A stretch of 57,842 nucleotides of DNA from Mogibacterium sp. (GCA_017505405.1 JAFVPI010000117.1:1-57842); one strand, 5' to 3'. Positions 1 through 7,789 are shown, numbered from the stretch's first letter. Numbers and translations: made by a program. The notes: generated by a model not told the origin, from the letters alone.

Positions 1-483
1 ACCGAGAGCTCCGGCGAGTGAGCCGAAGAGAGCGAACAGCTTGCCGAGCCATTTCCACTTAGGGCCCATGCCCTTTTCAATGTAGTAGAAAGGTCCGCCA
101 AGGATCGAGCCGTCTTCTTTTACATGTCTGTACTTAACAGCAAGAACACCTTCTGCGTACTTTGTAGCGATTCCGAAGAATGCTGCGAACTCCATCCAGA
201 AGAGAGCTCCAGGACCGCCGCCCATGATAGCTGTGGATACACCTACGATGTTTCCTGTACCAACTGTAGCAGCGAGAGCTGTTGTCAGAGCTCCGAAGCT
301 AGTTACGTCTCCCTCTGCGCCTTCCTCGTTCGTTACGGCGTATCTGAGGGATAATCCAAGCCTTCTCTGTGGGTGGAACTTGGTTCTGACGGACAGGAGA
401 ATACCTACAACGATGATGAGAACCATCATTACGGTACCCCATACAAGACCGTCTAACCAGCCTATAAACTCACTAATACTCAT
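1..483 (-). CDS. Sodium:alanine/glycine symporter (AGCS family), 3' end cut by window edge
   Basis: An integral membrane amino-acid carrier that brings in alanine or glycine with Na+. The 161 visible residues are the N-terminal third of a protein usually near 450-480 residues. They include a first membrane helix after WLDGLVWG, the TALAATVGTGNIVGV motif that is the AGCS hallmark, and GGPGALFWM. The ATG at 481-483 follows a strong AAGGAGG six bases upstream. The reading frame stays open to base 1, so the gene continues left of the window. It has a long leader with a possible folded RNA (585-690). The family call is firm; the substrate and co-ion are inferred from the family. Confidence 0.93.
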   Translation of the reverse strand, partial: MSISEFIGWLDGLVWGTVMMVLIIVVGILLSVRTKFHPQRRLGLSLRYAVTNEEGAEGDVTSFGALTTALAATVGTGNIVGVSTAIMGGGPGALFWMEFAAFFGIATKYAEGVLAVKYRHVKEDGSILGGPFYYIEKGMGPKWKWLGKLFALFGSLAGALG

Positions 484-584
484 AAGAAACCTCCTTGTTA
501 ATTCATCAATAACTGCTTATCAAACAAGAATTTCACCAAATAATTATCTGTTGGGGGCTGTGCGCTGAAAAATACCAATTATAT

Positions 585-690
585 ATGACCCTGGGAGAGA
601 CGGAAGATTTGCCACCCCAAGGAAGTTTTTGAGCGTTGGTGTTGGTATAGAGGGGCGGACAAAAACCTGCCGCCTCTCTCAGGGCCATTT
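585..690 (-). promoter_or_regulatory. Candidate structured leader RNA upstream of the AGCS symporter
   Basis: On the minus strand an 11-base arm (684-674) can pair with a second arm (599-589) with a single mismatch, closing a domain of about 95 bases. Inside it, GGCGG and CCGCC arms (654-658 and 670-674) form a hairpin. The domain lies about 100 bases before the symporter start, where a riboswitch would sit. I could not match it to glycine, Na+ or other riboswitch consensus cores, so only the base-pairing and position are observed. Confidence 0.3.
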
Positions 691-703
691 ACAGATAAAT
701 ATA

Positions 704-732
704 CAAAACAGACACATCAAAACAGATGTGTC
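704..732 (-). terminator. Probable intrinsic terminator after the 755-1198 gene
   Basis: The arms GACACATC and GATGTGTC form a perfect 8-bp stem with a 6-base loop, followed on the minus strand by TGTTTTG. The T run is short and interrupted, so it may be leaky. It lies 22 bases past the stop codon of the small membrane protein and before the symporter leader. Confidence 0.55.
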
Positions 733-754
733 TTAAGGCCATAAGAGAGTGCGG

Positions 755-1198
755 CTATTTGTTTCCATCCTTAAGATGAATAAAAAAGATATGTTTGAAT
801 GATGTGCAGAAAAGCACGCATAAGAGGAACATGCAAAGGTTAACAGAATGGATTCCACAGTTTGTGAAATCAGCCCAATTGATATTATCTGGACTGGCAA
901 GAAGCTGTTTTCCTGATCTGTCTCTTTCAGTCAGAAAGCGAGTAAGATCTACATTAGCAGAACTGTCTGCAATAAGGTCAGACATCGCAGGCAAAGCAGG
1001 AGCACTCATTTCATTCTGATATTCACAACCCCCGCGAATAGTATCGTATGATTCGTCGCATACAACAGAATAAATAAGCCCCAAGATCATGCCAGCGGCT
1101 ATAAGAAAAAGTATTATCCGGTTCAATGCGCTGCGAAATTTTTCTGCCACATCGTCTCCTTTGCCTTGTGTGGCCAGGTCTGTGATTTTATTGAACAA
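755..1198 (-). CDS. Hypothetical two-helix membrane protein
   Basis: I do not recognise this family. The 147-residue frame has a charged N-terminus, a hydrophobic helix at about residues 28-46, a loop of about 70 residues with two cysteines and many Asp/Ser residues, and a second hydrophobic stretch at about 118-136. The start is TTG with no good ribosome binding site, and a stop codon lies in frame 18 bases upstream, so the start or the gene itself is uncertain. It could be a truncated sensor or chemoreceptor N-terminus. It lies 151 bases downstream of the response regulator on the same strand and ends at a hairpin. Confidence 0.4.
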   Translation of the reverse strand: MFNKITDLATQGKGDDVAEKFRSALNRIILFLIAAGMILGLIYSVVCDESYDTIRGGCEYQNEMSAPALPAMSDLIADSSANVDLTRFLTERDRSGKQLLASPDNINWADFTNCGIHSVNLCMFLLCVLFCTSFKHIFFIHLKDGNK

Positions 1199-1349
1199 TC
1201 CAAAAAAAATTATTCAATCTTCTTTCATGAATATCAACAGTGAAAAACCTTTTTTAACGGTTCCTTTGCAGGGAAGAGCACATTGTTAACGGAAGCTTAA
1301 CACTTAGTAAAATCTTCTTAGCAGCTAGCTATGATAAGAATGCCTGATA

Positions 1350-2057
1350 TCAATCCGGTTCTCTCAGGAAATAACCTACACCTGCCTCTGTAAAAATGAA
1401 CTCCGGTTCCGCAGGATGGTTTTCTATCTTCCTTCGGATATTTGCCATGTTCACCCGCAGAATCCGATTGTCATTTTTCAGGTTAGGTCCCCATATTTCG
1501 CGGAGTATCATATCATAAGTAATTACCCGCCCGGCATATCTGCCAAGCAGTGCAACCAGGCGGAATTCTGTTTGAGTCAGTCCTACATCACGGTCATCCT
1601 TCAGTACCCGGTGCTTGTTGTAATCTATCGTAAGGCTGCCTATATGCAGAACTCCGTTTTGCATGGCAAGTCCTGCATCTATTGCTGTACGCCTGTGCCT
1701 TAATGCTGAACGAATCCTTGCAAGAAGCTCTGAGGTGCCGAAAGGTTTAGTTATATAATCATCTGCCCCCAAATCAAGTGCTTCTACTTTATCCTTTTCA
1801 TGATCTCTTGCAGAAAGCACGATAACGGGAATCGAAGACCACTCACGCAGAGACTTGAGAAGCTCCGTTCCGTCCATGTCAGGGAGCCCGAGATCAAGGA
1901 TAACCAGATCCGGGCAATGGGATGATACTATTGTGAGCGCCTCTGCGCCCGAAGCTGTGACCAGCACGTCATAGTTGTTAGCTTTAAGCAGTGTTTTTAG
2001 CAGATTGAGGATGCTGCTGTCATCCTCTATGACTACTATTCTGTCTCTAATCTCCAT
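1350..2057 (-). CDS. OmpR/KdpE-type response regulator
   Basis: A DNA-binding response regulator of 235 residues. The receiver domain (about 5-118) has the acidic pair E11-D12-D13, the phospho-acceptor D55 in VILDLGLPDMDG, and the conserved K in ITKPF. The C-terminal half is a winged helix (about 135-232) with TQTEFRLVALL and the GVGYF end typical of OmpR/PhoB proteins, closest in feel to KdpE. It lies 38 bases downstream of a KdpD-like kinase on the same strand, its likely partner. No kdpFABC genes are visible, so the target is unknown; potassium control is only a family hint. Confidence 0.9.
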   Translation of the reverse strand: MEIRDRIVVIEDDSSILNLLKTLLKANNYDVLVTASGAEALTIVSSHCPDLVILDLGLPDMDGTELLKSLREWSSIPVIVLSARDHEKDKVEALDLGADDYITKPFGTSELLARIRSALRHRRTAIDAGLAMQNGVLHIGSLTIDYNKHRVLKDDRDVGLTQTEFRLVALLGRYAGRVITYDMILREIWGPNLKNDNRILRVNMANIRRKIENHPAEPEFIFTEAGVGYFLREPD

Positions 2058-2095
2058 AAGTCCTTATACCTATTATTCTCCTGGCAAATCTGTGT

Positions 2096-3163
2096 CTATG
2101 AATACTGCATACTGTCTAAAGGGAGTTCGAAATAAAAGCGGGACCCTCCCTCATCCTTGTTTTCTGCAGCTATCGTTCCACTATGCGCTTCTATAATTGA
2201 CCGGCAGATTGAAAGTCCTATTTTCATATTGTGTCCGGAGCCATCGCCACGCTCTCCAATAGGAAGTGTGCCATCAAAAAGATGCAGCATGAGATCTTCA
2301 GAAATTCCTATACCGTCATCTTCAACCTCAAAGACTGCCTGATTATCTTTAACCGAGACCCGCAGTTCGATATGGGAGGTGGTCTTTCCATGCAGAACTG
2401 CATTTTCCATCAGGTTGAAAAGCACCTGCTCTATCAGAACTGCATCCATCGGTACAAGCAGAGCATCGTCCGGAACAGATACGCAGACAGGGATATCCGG
2501 ATACCTTCGGTGAAATTTATTCACAGCACTGCTTGCAATTTCCTCTGCAAGCTCCTGTTCTTTCCTGATTTTCGCAACATCACTGTTGATTTTTGTAATG
2601 GACAGAATGTTTTCGACAATACGGTTAAGCCATTCGGCCTCTCTTCGTATATCTTCCAGAAGCATCTTTATCTGAAACTTTTCAAGCTTTCCATCATTAT
2701 CCAGTATTGCAGACACATTTCCCGTAATTGATGTGAGGGGCGTTCGAATATCATGAGATACCGAACGCAGCAGATTACTGCGCATTTTTTCCGTTTCTAT
2801 TTCCAGATGAATTATCTCCTGCGCTTTGATCCTGCTTGTCATGGTGCATACCGTTAGGGATACTGCCAGCATAGCCAGAAAAGTCAGTGGATAGCCTGTA
2901 AGTGTAAAGTTAAACTTAAAGTAAGGATAGGTGAACGCATAATTAACGCCAATTACTGCCAGCAAGGATGCAATTATCCCGTAGACATATCCATGGGTAA
3001 AGCGTGATACACAAAGGACCGCCAGGACAAACAGCATCGGGACATGTGTATCTGTAGAGCTGAATCGACGCAGAATCATGCATATTATCGAGGCAACAGA
3101 AAGAATACCTGCGGTAATCAGACAATCCTTCAGTTTTTCAGGTAATACAGGCTTCTTTTTCAT
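2096..3163 (-). CDS. KdpD-like histidine kinase lacking the KdpD N-terminal sensor domain
   Basis: A membrane histidine kinase of 355 residues. Residues about 10-115 hold four hydrophobic segments resembling the DUF4118 module of KdpD. A linker and HisKA box follow with the phospho-acceptor H in SVSHDIRTPLTS, then an HATPase domain with NLMENAVLHG, DDGIGIS and IGLSICRSII. Full KdpD is near 900 residues with an N-terminal KdpD/Usp region; here translation begins just before the membrane part, so the protein is a short form and not visibly broken. The ATG at 3161-3163 has no clear ribosome binding site. It is paired with the regulator at 1350-2057. Confidence 0.88.
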   Translation of the reverse strand: MKKKPVLPEKLKDCLITAGILSVASIICMILRRFSSTDTHVPMLFVLAVLCVSRFTHGYVYGIIASLLAVIGVNYAFTYPYFKFNFTLTGYPLTFLAMLAVSLTVCTMTSRIKAQEIIHLEIETEKMRSNLLRSVSHDIRTPLTSITGNVSAILDNDGKLEKFQIKMLLEDIRREAEWLNRIVENILSITKINSDVAKIRKEQELAEEIASSAVNKFHRRYPDIPVCVSVPDDALLVPMDAVLIEQVLFNLMENAVLHGKTTSHIELRVSVKDNQAVFEVEDDGIGISEDLMLHLFDGTLPIGERGDGSGHNMKIGLSICRSIIEAHSGTIAAENKDEGGSRFYFELPLDSMQYS

Positions 3164-3256
3164 ATAATTACTATACTTTAATTATTTTGTTTTTTGAGGT
3201 TTTTTCAGATGCTTAGCGAAATCTTAACAGGCTCCCAGGCCGCTTGAAACACAACA

Positions 3257-3290
3257 ATAAAAAAGCGGGCAATTACGATCACCCGCTTCA
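3257..3290 (-). terminator. Intrinsic terminator after the DUF4256 gene
   Basis: Read on the minus strand, AAGCGGGT and GCCCGCTT arms form a GC-rich stem followed at once by TTTTTT. It lies 24 bases past the DUF4256 stop and before the kinase gene, so it separates the two transcription units. Confidence 0.85.
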
Positions 3291-3313
3291 GAAGTACCGC
3301 AAACGCGAATATA

Positions 3314-3838
3314 TCAAACCGTTATATAGCCTCTCCACCCACGCACAGAGTAGTATGAATCCGCGCCATTGTGAAATGTAAACACAATACCATAGCGGCG
3401 CTCACAGAACAAAGCGCCTCCTTTGCTGCGGACATCATACGGAGTTGCTATCCAGCTTGACGTTTTCTGATCAAACGGCCCAAGTTCCTGCAACCGCCTG
3501 TACAGCTCTTCAGTTAGCATGGATACACCCATCTCCCTGGACTGATGCATGGCGCTGCCCGCAGGCGGGTTCTTTTTTCGCTTTTCCAAAGCTTCATCAT
3601 CATAGCAAAGGCTTCTGCGGCCAACGGGAGTTTCGATTGAACAATCACAGAAAATGATTTTTCCGCTGGATTCATCTATACCAATAGTGTCCGGCTCGCC
3701 GCCGCTTTCCTCCATGCGCTTCAGCACCTCAAGTACTTCCTTGTTTTCGTTCAAGCGAGCTTCGACTAAGTCCCATTTCAGGTCAGGGTGTCTTGTCATA
3801 TTCTGATAAAATCTGTCCTTAAGTATTTCAGTTATCAT
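3314..3838 (-). CDS. DUF4256 family protein
   Basis: A 174-residue soluble protein that matches my recollection of DUF4256: RHPDLKW near the N-terminus, GGEPDTIG, the FCDCSIETPVGRRSLCYD stretch, TKTSSW-like KTSSWI, a GGALFCERRYGIVF segment, and a YYSVRGWRG end. Its molecular function is not known to me. I chose the ATG at 3836-3838 because AGGAGG lies 11 bases before it; a TTG nine bases earlier is possible. Its ribosome binding site lies inside the end of the upstream small gene (3844-4065), so the two are probably co-translated. A strong terminator follows. Confidence 0.85.
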   Translation of the reverse strand: MITEILKDRFYQNMTRHPDLKWDLVEARLNENKEVLEVLKRMEESGGEPDTIGIDESSGKIIFCDCSIETPVGRRSLCYDDEALEKRKKNPPAGSAMHQSREMGVSMLTEELYRRLQELGPFDQKTSSWIATPYDVRSKGGALFCERRYGIVFTFHNGADSYYSVRGWRGYITV

Positions 3839-3843
3839 TATGC

Positions 3844-4065
3844 TCAAGCCCTCCTGAACGCAAGACGGAATACTTTCGACATAAGAGGGATGTATGTTGC
3901 TGCAAATACACAGGCCGCAGCTCCAATAGCCTTCTTCTTATGTTTTTCCGGAATCTGTGTCCCTGCTGCCAGTCCCATTGAGAACAGGCAAAACTTAACA
4001 AGCGCAAAATCCTTCCAAGTACTTTCTCTTGCGTAACGATTGCCAAAATCAAATAGTTTATCCAT
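3844..4065 (-). CDS. Small two-helix membrane protein often labelled 'permease of phosphate ABC transporter'
   Basis: A 73-residue protein beginning MDKLFDFGNRYARES. It has two hydrophobic stretches (about 21-37 and 45-62) split by a basic EKHKKK turn. Very similar small Clostridia proteins carry the doubtful label 'permease of phosphate ABC transporter'; nothing in the sequence supports phosphate transport. The ATG at 4063-4065 follows a near-perfect GAGGAGGAG, which is why I prefer it over an upstream start that would add 19 residues. It ends just before DUF4256 and likely shares its transcript. Confidence 0.75.
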   Translation of the reverse strand: MDKLFDFGNRYARESTWKDFALVKFCLFSMGLAAGTQIPEKHKKKAIGAAACVFAATYIPLMSKVFRLAFRRA

Positions 4066-4404
4066 AATTGGCTCCTCCTCGGTTAAAATCTGCAGATCCA
4101 ACAACCTGCTGCTAATCGGCAAACGTGAATTTGTAGGCTTCCCCTTAAAATTGAATTTTGCGGGTAACTATGCAAGTCATGTCCCGTGTGACCCTTGCGT
4201 TCCCTTTGCTTCGGATCCACATGACCCTTGCGTTCCGTGCAATCCTGTTACTGCTTTTGTTCCGGATGACCCGCATAAATTTGCATATGAAGGCTCCATC
4301 CATTTCAAGCCCTTCCGGTACCTGAAACTCCCGGTTCAGCGACAGCTCGTCAAATGCTGATTTGTCCGGTTCTTGTGTTTCCTTCATAATACCATATTTG
4401 TTGT
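4066..4404. other. Gene-poor stretch with a 15-bp direct repeat and possible decayed Gly/Ser/Thr-rich reading frame
   Basis: No conserved gene is recognised here. The minus strand carries an open frame at 4145-4387 whose N-terminal half looks coding-like but whose end does not. In a different frame, 4177-4299 encodes 40 residues rich in Gly, Ser, Thr and His with two Cys. There the 15-base repeat TGACCCTTGCGTTCC (plus strand 4189-4203 and 4222-4236, 33 bases apart) gives GTQGS twice. A GGAAGG lies about 10 bases before the start of that frame. The two frames could be parts of one shifted gene. I do not call a CDS. Confidence 0.3.
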
Positions 4405-4443
4405 ATATAAAAATGTCCCGGATTTTTGATGATTCGGGACATT
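4405..4443 (-). terminator. Intrinsic terminator of the ABC/XRE-AbrB/CPBP operon
   Basis: AATGTCCCG and CGGGACATT arms form a 9-bp stem; on the minus strand it is followed by TTTTTATA. It lies 60 bases past the stop of the CPBP gene, the last gene of the operon. Confidence 0.8.
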
Positions 4444-4502
4444 AATTATGCTCCTTTACAAAATGCAGATTGCATGGCTGTTGAGTATTTAAAATGCGCG
4501 TG

Positions 4503-5369
4503 TTATATATTACCACTTTCTTTTGCTGCAATATCTTTGATTTTGACGATCATTATGATCGCGATCACCCATGCGCATATTATTGTGAGAAACCCGGTCT
4601 CACTTACGTAGTACATCATGTTGTCGCCTCTTGTTATTACGCCAAATACTGCCTGATCAAAGTTGTTGTGTGCCGCATGTAGAAAGGCGGCCGGCCATAC
4701 GCTGTTGCTCATGTATGTCAGTCCGCCGATGATGATCCCGACCGGTAAGATGCAAAGCACGAATGCAGGCAGCTTATACCATACCGGCGCACCAGTCATA
4801 TAGTCTCCGAATGCGAGCAGCGGCAGATGCCAGCATGCCCAGAACAGGCCCGTAACTATGAGCGCTTTTATAAGACTGCTTCTTTTCGTAATTGCAGGAA
4901 GCATATACCCCCGCCAGCCTATCTCCTCACCCATTGCTGAGATAATGTTGGGGAAAATCCCGATTACCATCATTGGAAGGCAATCTTTTAATACTACCTG
5001 AAGTGCTACACCTGTATAGCCGAAATTGTCCGGATGTGTCTTCCAGTAAATCATATAAGGGATCAGCAGATAGATAAGCGGAATAAGCACCGCAAGCAGT
5101 ATGTAACGGATCCTGCATTTTCTTATCCCAAGCCCGGAAAGAAAACTCTTTAAGCCAAATTTCGCCTTGCCTTCTTTAAGTGCAACTGCACTTGCAATGA
5201 CCGCTGAGAAAGCAGGGATCCACATAAGGACAAAATACATCCAGTCCGGTCCGCCCGTTACAATCCAGGCCTCTGCTATCAGCGACAGAATGATCACAAG
5301 CGCGAAAAATGTGAGCAATGATTTATTCCCATATCTGGCATCGGCATTTTCACTCATTCTGCAAAACAC
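4503..5369 (-). CDS. CPBP-family intramembrane metalloprotease (Abi/CAAX-like)
   Basis: A polytopic membrane protein of 288 residues with the three CPBP motifs: GEEIGWRGYMLP, the FWACWHLPL segment, and HAAHNNFDQ near the C-terminus. The paired Glu residues and the His residues are the expected metal-site and catalytic residues. Family members process prenylated or membrane substrates, or protect bacteriocin producers; the substrate here is unknown. I kept the GTG start at 5367-5369 because AAGGAAGG lies eight bases upstream; an ATG 12 bases later would be too far from it. It follows the XRE-AbrB gene by 56 bases and shares its operon. Confidence 0.88.
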   Translation of the reverse strand: MFCRMSENADARYGNKSLLTFFALVIILSLIAEAWIVTGGPDWMYFVLMWIPAFSAVIASAVALKEGKAKFGLKSFLSGLGIRKCRIRYILLAVLIPLIYLLIPYMIYWKTHPDNFGYTGVALQVVLKDCLPMMVIGIFPNIISAMGEEIGWRGYMLPAITKRSSLIKALIVTGLFWACWHLPLLAFGDYMTGAPVWYKLPAFVLCILPVGIIIGGLTYMSNSVWPAAFLHAAHNNFDQAVFGVITRGDNMMYYVSETGFLTIICAWVIAIIMIVKIKDIAAKESGNI

Positions 5370-5425
5370 TTTTGTTTCCTTCCTTTGCTCCCTATCGTTC
5401 GGTCGTTAGTCAATATATCTTTTAT

Positions 5426-5854
5426 TCATTTTTCAGATAACTTGTTCATGATCTCCCGCATTTTGCTTTCGAAGAACTCTGCAGGGATCAATGCGATACC
5501 CACATCATCACTCGCAACGATCATGCGGTCTCCGCCTTTGATCCCGAGATGATCACGGGCCGCCTTAGGAATGACTATCTGTCCTCTGTCTCCAAACGTG
5601 ACTGTACCCCAGATATTCTTTCCTTTTTCGGCAGGAGGAACTATTCCGACTCCTTCAATCGTTTCTGTCTTCAGCAGGCTGTCTAATGTCACTCCGTAAA
5701 CCCTTGCGAGCAGAGCCGCTTTGTCAACATCCGGGATAGTAGCCCCGCTCTCCCACTTTGCATACGCCTGACGTGAAATGTCTATCTTTTCAGCTATCTG
5801 CTCCTGCGAATAGCCATTAAGTTTTCTGAGCATTATAAGGTTGTCTTTCAGCAT
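5426..5854 (-). CDS. XRE helix-turn-helix fused to a SpoVT/AbrB domain
   Basis: A 142-residue regulator with two DNA-binding domains. Residues 1-60 form an XRE/Cro helix-turn-helix (SQEQIAEKIDISRQAYAKWE). Residues about 80-125 form an AbrB swapped-hairpin domain (DRGQIVIPKAARDHLGI). AbrB-like parts usually dimerise, so the protein may bind paired sites. GAGGTGACGAA before the ATG gives a good ribosome binding site. It lies 12 bases after the ABC permease and before the CPBP gene, so it probably controls this exporter operon. An inverted repeat CAAATT-TATCC-AATTTG at 7262-7278, before the first gene, is a candidate operator. Confidence 0.87.
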   Translation of the reverse strand: MLKDNLIMLRKLNGYSQEQIAEKIDISRQAYAKWESGATIPDVDKAALLARVYGVTLDSLLKTETIEGVGIVPPAEKGKNIWGTVTFGDRGQIVIPKAARDHLGIKGGDRMIVASDDVGIALIPAEFFESKMREIMNKLSEK

Positions 5855-5866
5855 TTCGTCACCTCT

Positions 5867-6520
5867 TCAGAGATCGATTCTTTCAAAATTCTCACACGCC
5901 TTATTATACGACATGACAGTCAGCAGTATATATAGCATTGCCCCGGCGAGCAGAGTCAGCAATTGCAAACCGATGTGGTCAAATCCGAAAGCGTTAAGAG
6001 CTTCCATCCCAGGGAAATGATGCAATGCCTCGGCGATTCCTATCAGAAGGAAGTTCACAATGATGTATGTGATGAACGGTTTTCCAAGGCTATAAGCCGT
6101 CCTGAAAAATCCTCCGAGAAAGATCAGATTGAACACTCCGAAAACCACCAGCGCACATCCCAGATAGAATGGGTTTGCGTTCATCAGTGCATTCCGACGG
6201 TACAAAGCCGCATCTGACAGGGCTGTCATTCGCACGAGGGTCAAAATCGCCATCAGTGCAAACCCGCACAGCTCTATCATGACTGAGAACTGGTACTTTC
6301 CTCTGACTACATCACGCTTAGCTACCGGCAGCAGAGCTGAGAAAACTATGTCGTTGGCCTCTCTGGCACTCTGAAAGCTCTGGAATATCCCAAGGTTTAT
6401 GAAAAACACACCGCAGAGTATCGGGTATCCCGGCAGCATCGTCATAAAAGCAAACCCGATGAACAGATAAGTCAGGAGCTGAGCGCTGAGGCGCATTTCT
6501 TTTTTCAATAGCGCATTCAT
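5867..6520 (-). CDS. ABC-2 type exporter permease
   Basis: The membrane subunit of an ABC exporter, 217 residues, with about six hydrophobic segments and a charged cytoplasmic N-terminus. The segment AREANDIVFSALLPVAKRDVVRGKY is typical of ABC-2 permeases paired with YtrB/BcrA-like ATPases. Its ATG overlaps the stop of the ATPase gene by four bases (ATGA), so the two are translationally coupled. The cargo is unknown; the CPBP protease in the same operon suggests a peptide or membrane-stress role, which is inference. Confidence 0.85.
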   Translation of the reverse strand: MNALLKKEMRLSAQLLTYLFIGFAFMTMLPGYPILCGVFFINLGIFQSFQSAREANDIVFSALLPVAKRDVVRGKYQFSVMIELCGFALMAILTLVRMTALSDAALYRRNALMNANPFYLGCALVVFGVFNLIFLGGFFRTAYSLGKPFITYIIVNFLLIGIAEALHHFPGMEALNAFGFDHIGLQLLTLLAGAMLYILLTVMSYNKACENFERIDL

Positions 6521-7236
6521 GATCTCACCTCTCTTTCAAGCCTCAGGAAAATTTCTTCGAGTGTTTCTCCCGGTCCTCCCTGATCATGCATGAAGTCTGC
6601 CTTTGAACAGGCGGCTTTGATTTTACCATCGCTTATATAGATAATATTGTCCGCGCATCTCTCAAGATCTGACGTTATATGAGTTGAAAAGAATATGGTA
6701 ACTCCATGTTCTTTAAGTGTTTTGAACAACTCGAGAAGCTCATCTCTGGAAAACGGATCAAGACCGCTTGTCGGCTCATCCAGAATCAGAACTTCTGCTT
6801 TGTGGGAAAGAGCAAGGAGCAGATTGAATTTTACCTTCATTCCTTCCGAAAGCTCTATAGGTTTCTTATTCTCGTCCAATCCGAACAATCCCAGGTATTT
6901 ACGGTAGGCCGCCTCGTCCCAATCAGGGTAAAAGCTTCTGGTAACTTCCACTATCTCGCTTATTTTCTTTCTTGGATACCAGCTGACAGTGCCGGTGGAA
7001 TAGCCGATTCTCTGCTTGATCTCCTTCTCATTGCCGGAAAGCGGCACGCCGAAGTATGAGATTTCCCCGCTGTCTGTATGGATCAGATTCAGCATCGATT
7101 TTATTGTTGTGGTTTTGCCGGCACCGTTTCGGCCGATGAAGCCGGTGATTTTGCCCTTTTCCAGTGAGAAGCTGACTTCTTTCAACCGGAAAGACGGATA
7201 AGTCTTGCATACATCCGCCAGTTCTACAATATTCAT
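6517..7236 (-). CDS. ABC exporter ATP-binding protein
   Basis: The ATPase subunit of 239 residues with a complete set of motifs: Walker A GRNGAGKTTTIK (about 35-46), an LSEGMKVKFNL signature (non-standard, as in many BcrA/YtrB-type proteins), Walker B EVLILDEPTSGLD, and the switch His in FFSTHIT. It powers the permease encoded next. The ATG has AAAGGAAT upstream. It is the first gene of a four-gene operon (ATPase, permease, XRE-AbrB, CPBP protease) that ends at a terminator near 4405. Confidence 0.93.
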   Translation of the reverse strand: MNIVELADVCKTYPSFRLKEVSFSLEKGKITGFIGRNGAGKTTTIKSMLNLIHTDSGEISYFGVPLSGNEKEIKQRIGYSTGTVSWYPRKKISEIVEVTRSFYPDWDEAAYRKYLGLFGLDENKKPIELSEGMKVKFNLLLALSHKAEVLILDEPTSGLDPFSRDELLELFKTLKEHGVTIFFSTHITSDLERCADNIIYISDGKIKAACSKADFMHDQGGPGETLEEIFLRLEREVRS

Positions 7237-7567
7237 ATCAATTCCTTTCGATTCGTTTTATCAAATTTATCCAATTTGTTTGATTGTTATGAATATTGTA
7301 AAAGTTGGTTGCCCTGCGGACAACCAACCAAAGTTAACATATTATGTTGTTATTAGTTGCAGCGATATATTGTCCGAATCTGCTATGGTTACACTTTGAA
7401 GAACGGACACCCTGCTCTTCTTAATAATCAGTTTCTTCCTTTATACTCTATGCACTTATGAAGCCTGCGTTTATTTTTTTTTCGTTTTTTCAGGATCTCT
7501 ATGTCCTCTTTTTCCTTTCATGACGCCCCTTTAATCAGCCTGTTGTTCTTTAATAAAACATAGTTTA
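7237..7567. other. Intergenic region with hairpin, candidate operator and a 16-codon micro-frame
   Basis: No established gene is seen in these 331 bases. A perfect stem of GTTGGTTG and CAACCAAC (7304-7311 and 7321-7328) is followed on the minus strand by TTTT and may terminate transcripts from the GNAT remnant. A 6-bp inverted repeat (7262-7278) lies near the exporter promoter. On the minus strand 7471-7521 encodes the basic 16-mer MKGKRGHRDPEKTKKK after a weak GGGG; it ends in an oligo-Lys tract and could be chance. Confidence 0.45.
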
Positions 7568-7789
7568 TCACATATCGGAAACGGTCTGCTTCATCTTCTT
7601 CTGAAACCGGAACATTCCGTCCTTTTCATTCTCTGTATTGCCATCTCCATCATAATGTCCGTTTGGGTCCGGATGATCATCACGCATTCCAAACTCTTCA
7701 AGAGCGCCGTAGTTGAAAGCCTCCTGGTTGTCCAATATAAATTGTTCCCTGTCATTCCTCTCAAGAGGAACGAGTCTGATCCCAGTCAT
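7568..7789 (-). pseudogene. GNAT acetyltransferase with internal deletion
   Basis: The 73-residue product begins like the N-terminus of a Clostridia GNAT family (RLVPLERNDREQFI and QEAFNYGALEEFG, then RDDH). It then jumps to what resembles the C-terminal tail of the same family (HPDPNG, a run of Asp/Asn/Glu, then DGMFRFQKKM). Intact members are near 180 residues, and the acetyl-CoA-binding core between these parts is missing. The shared DDH/HPD boundary fits a deletion between short similar sequences. The gene keeps an AGAGGTGGG ribosome binding site and has no internal stop. Catalysis is not expected. The family match is from memory. Confidence 0.55.

Noticed and set aside
585..690. Glycine riboswitch
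   Set aside because: GGGAGAG and CTCTCAGG-like ends appear on the plus strand because the stem is symmetric, but the internal glycine core is missing and the plus strand leads into no gene.
1089..1289. Plus-strand frame opposite the small membrane gene
   Set aside because: No binding site, no recognisable protein features, and it overlaps the better-supported minus-strand frame.
4145..4387. 80-codon minus-strand CDS
   Set aside because: No ribosome binding site, and the C-terminal half is not protein-like. It is described only as part of the gene-poor stretch.
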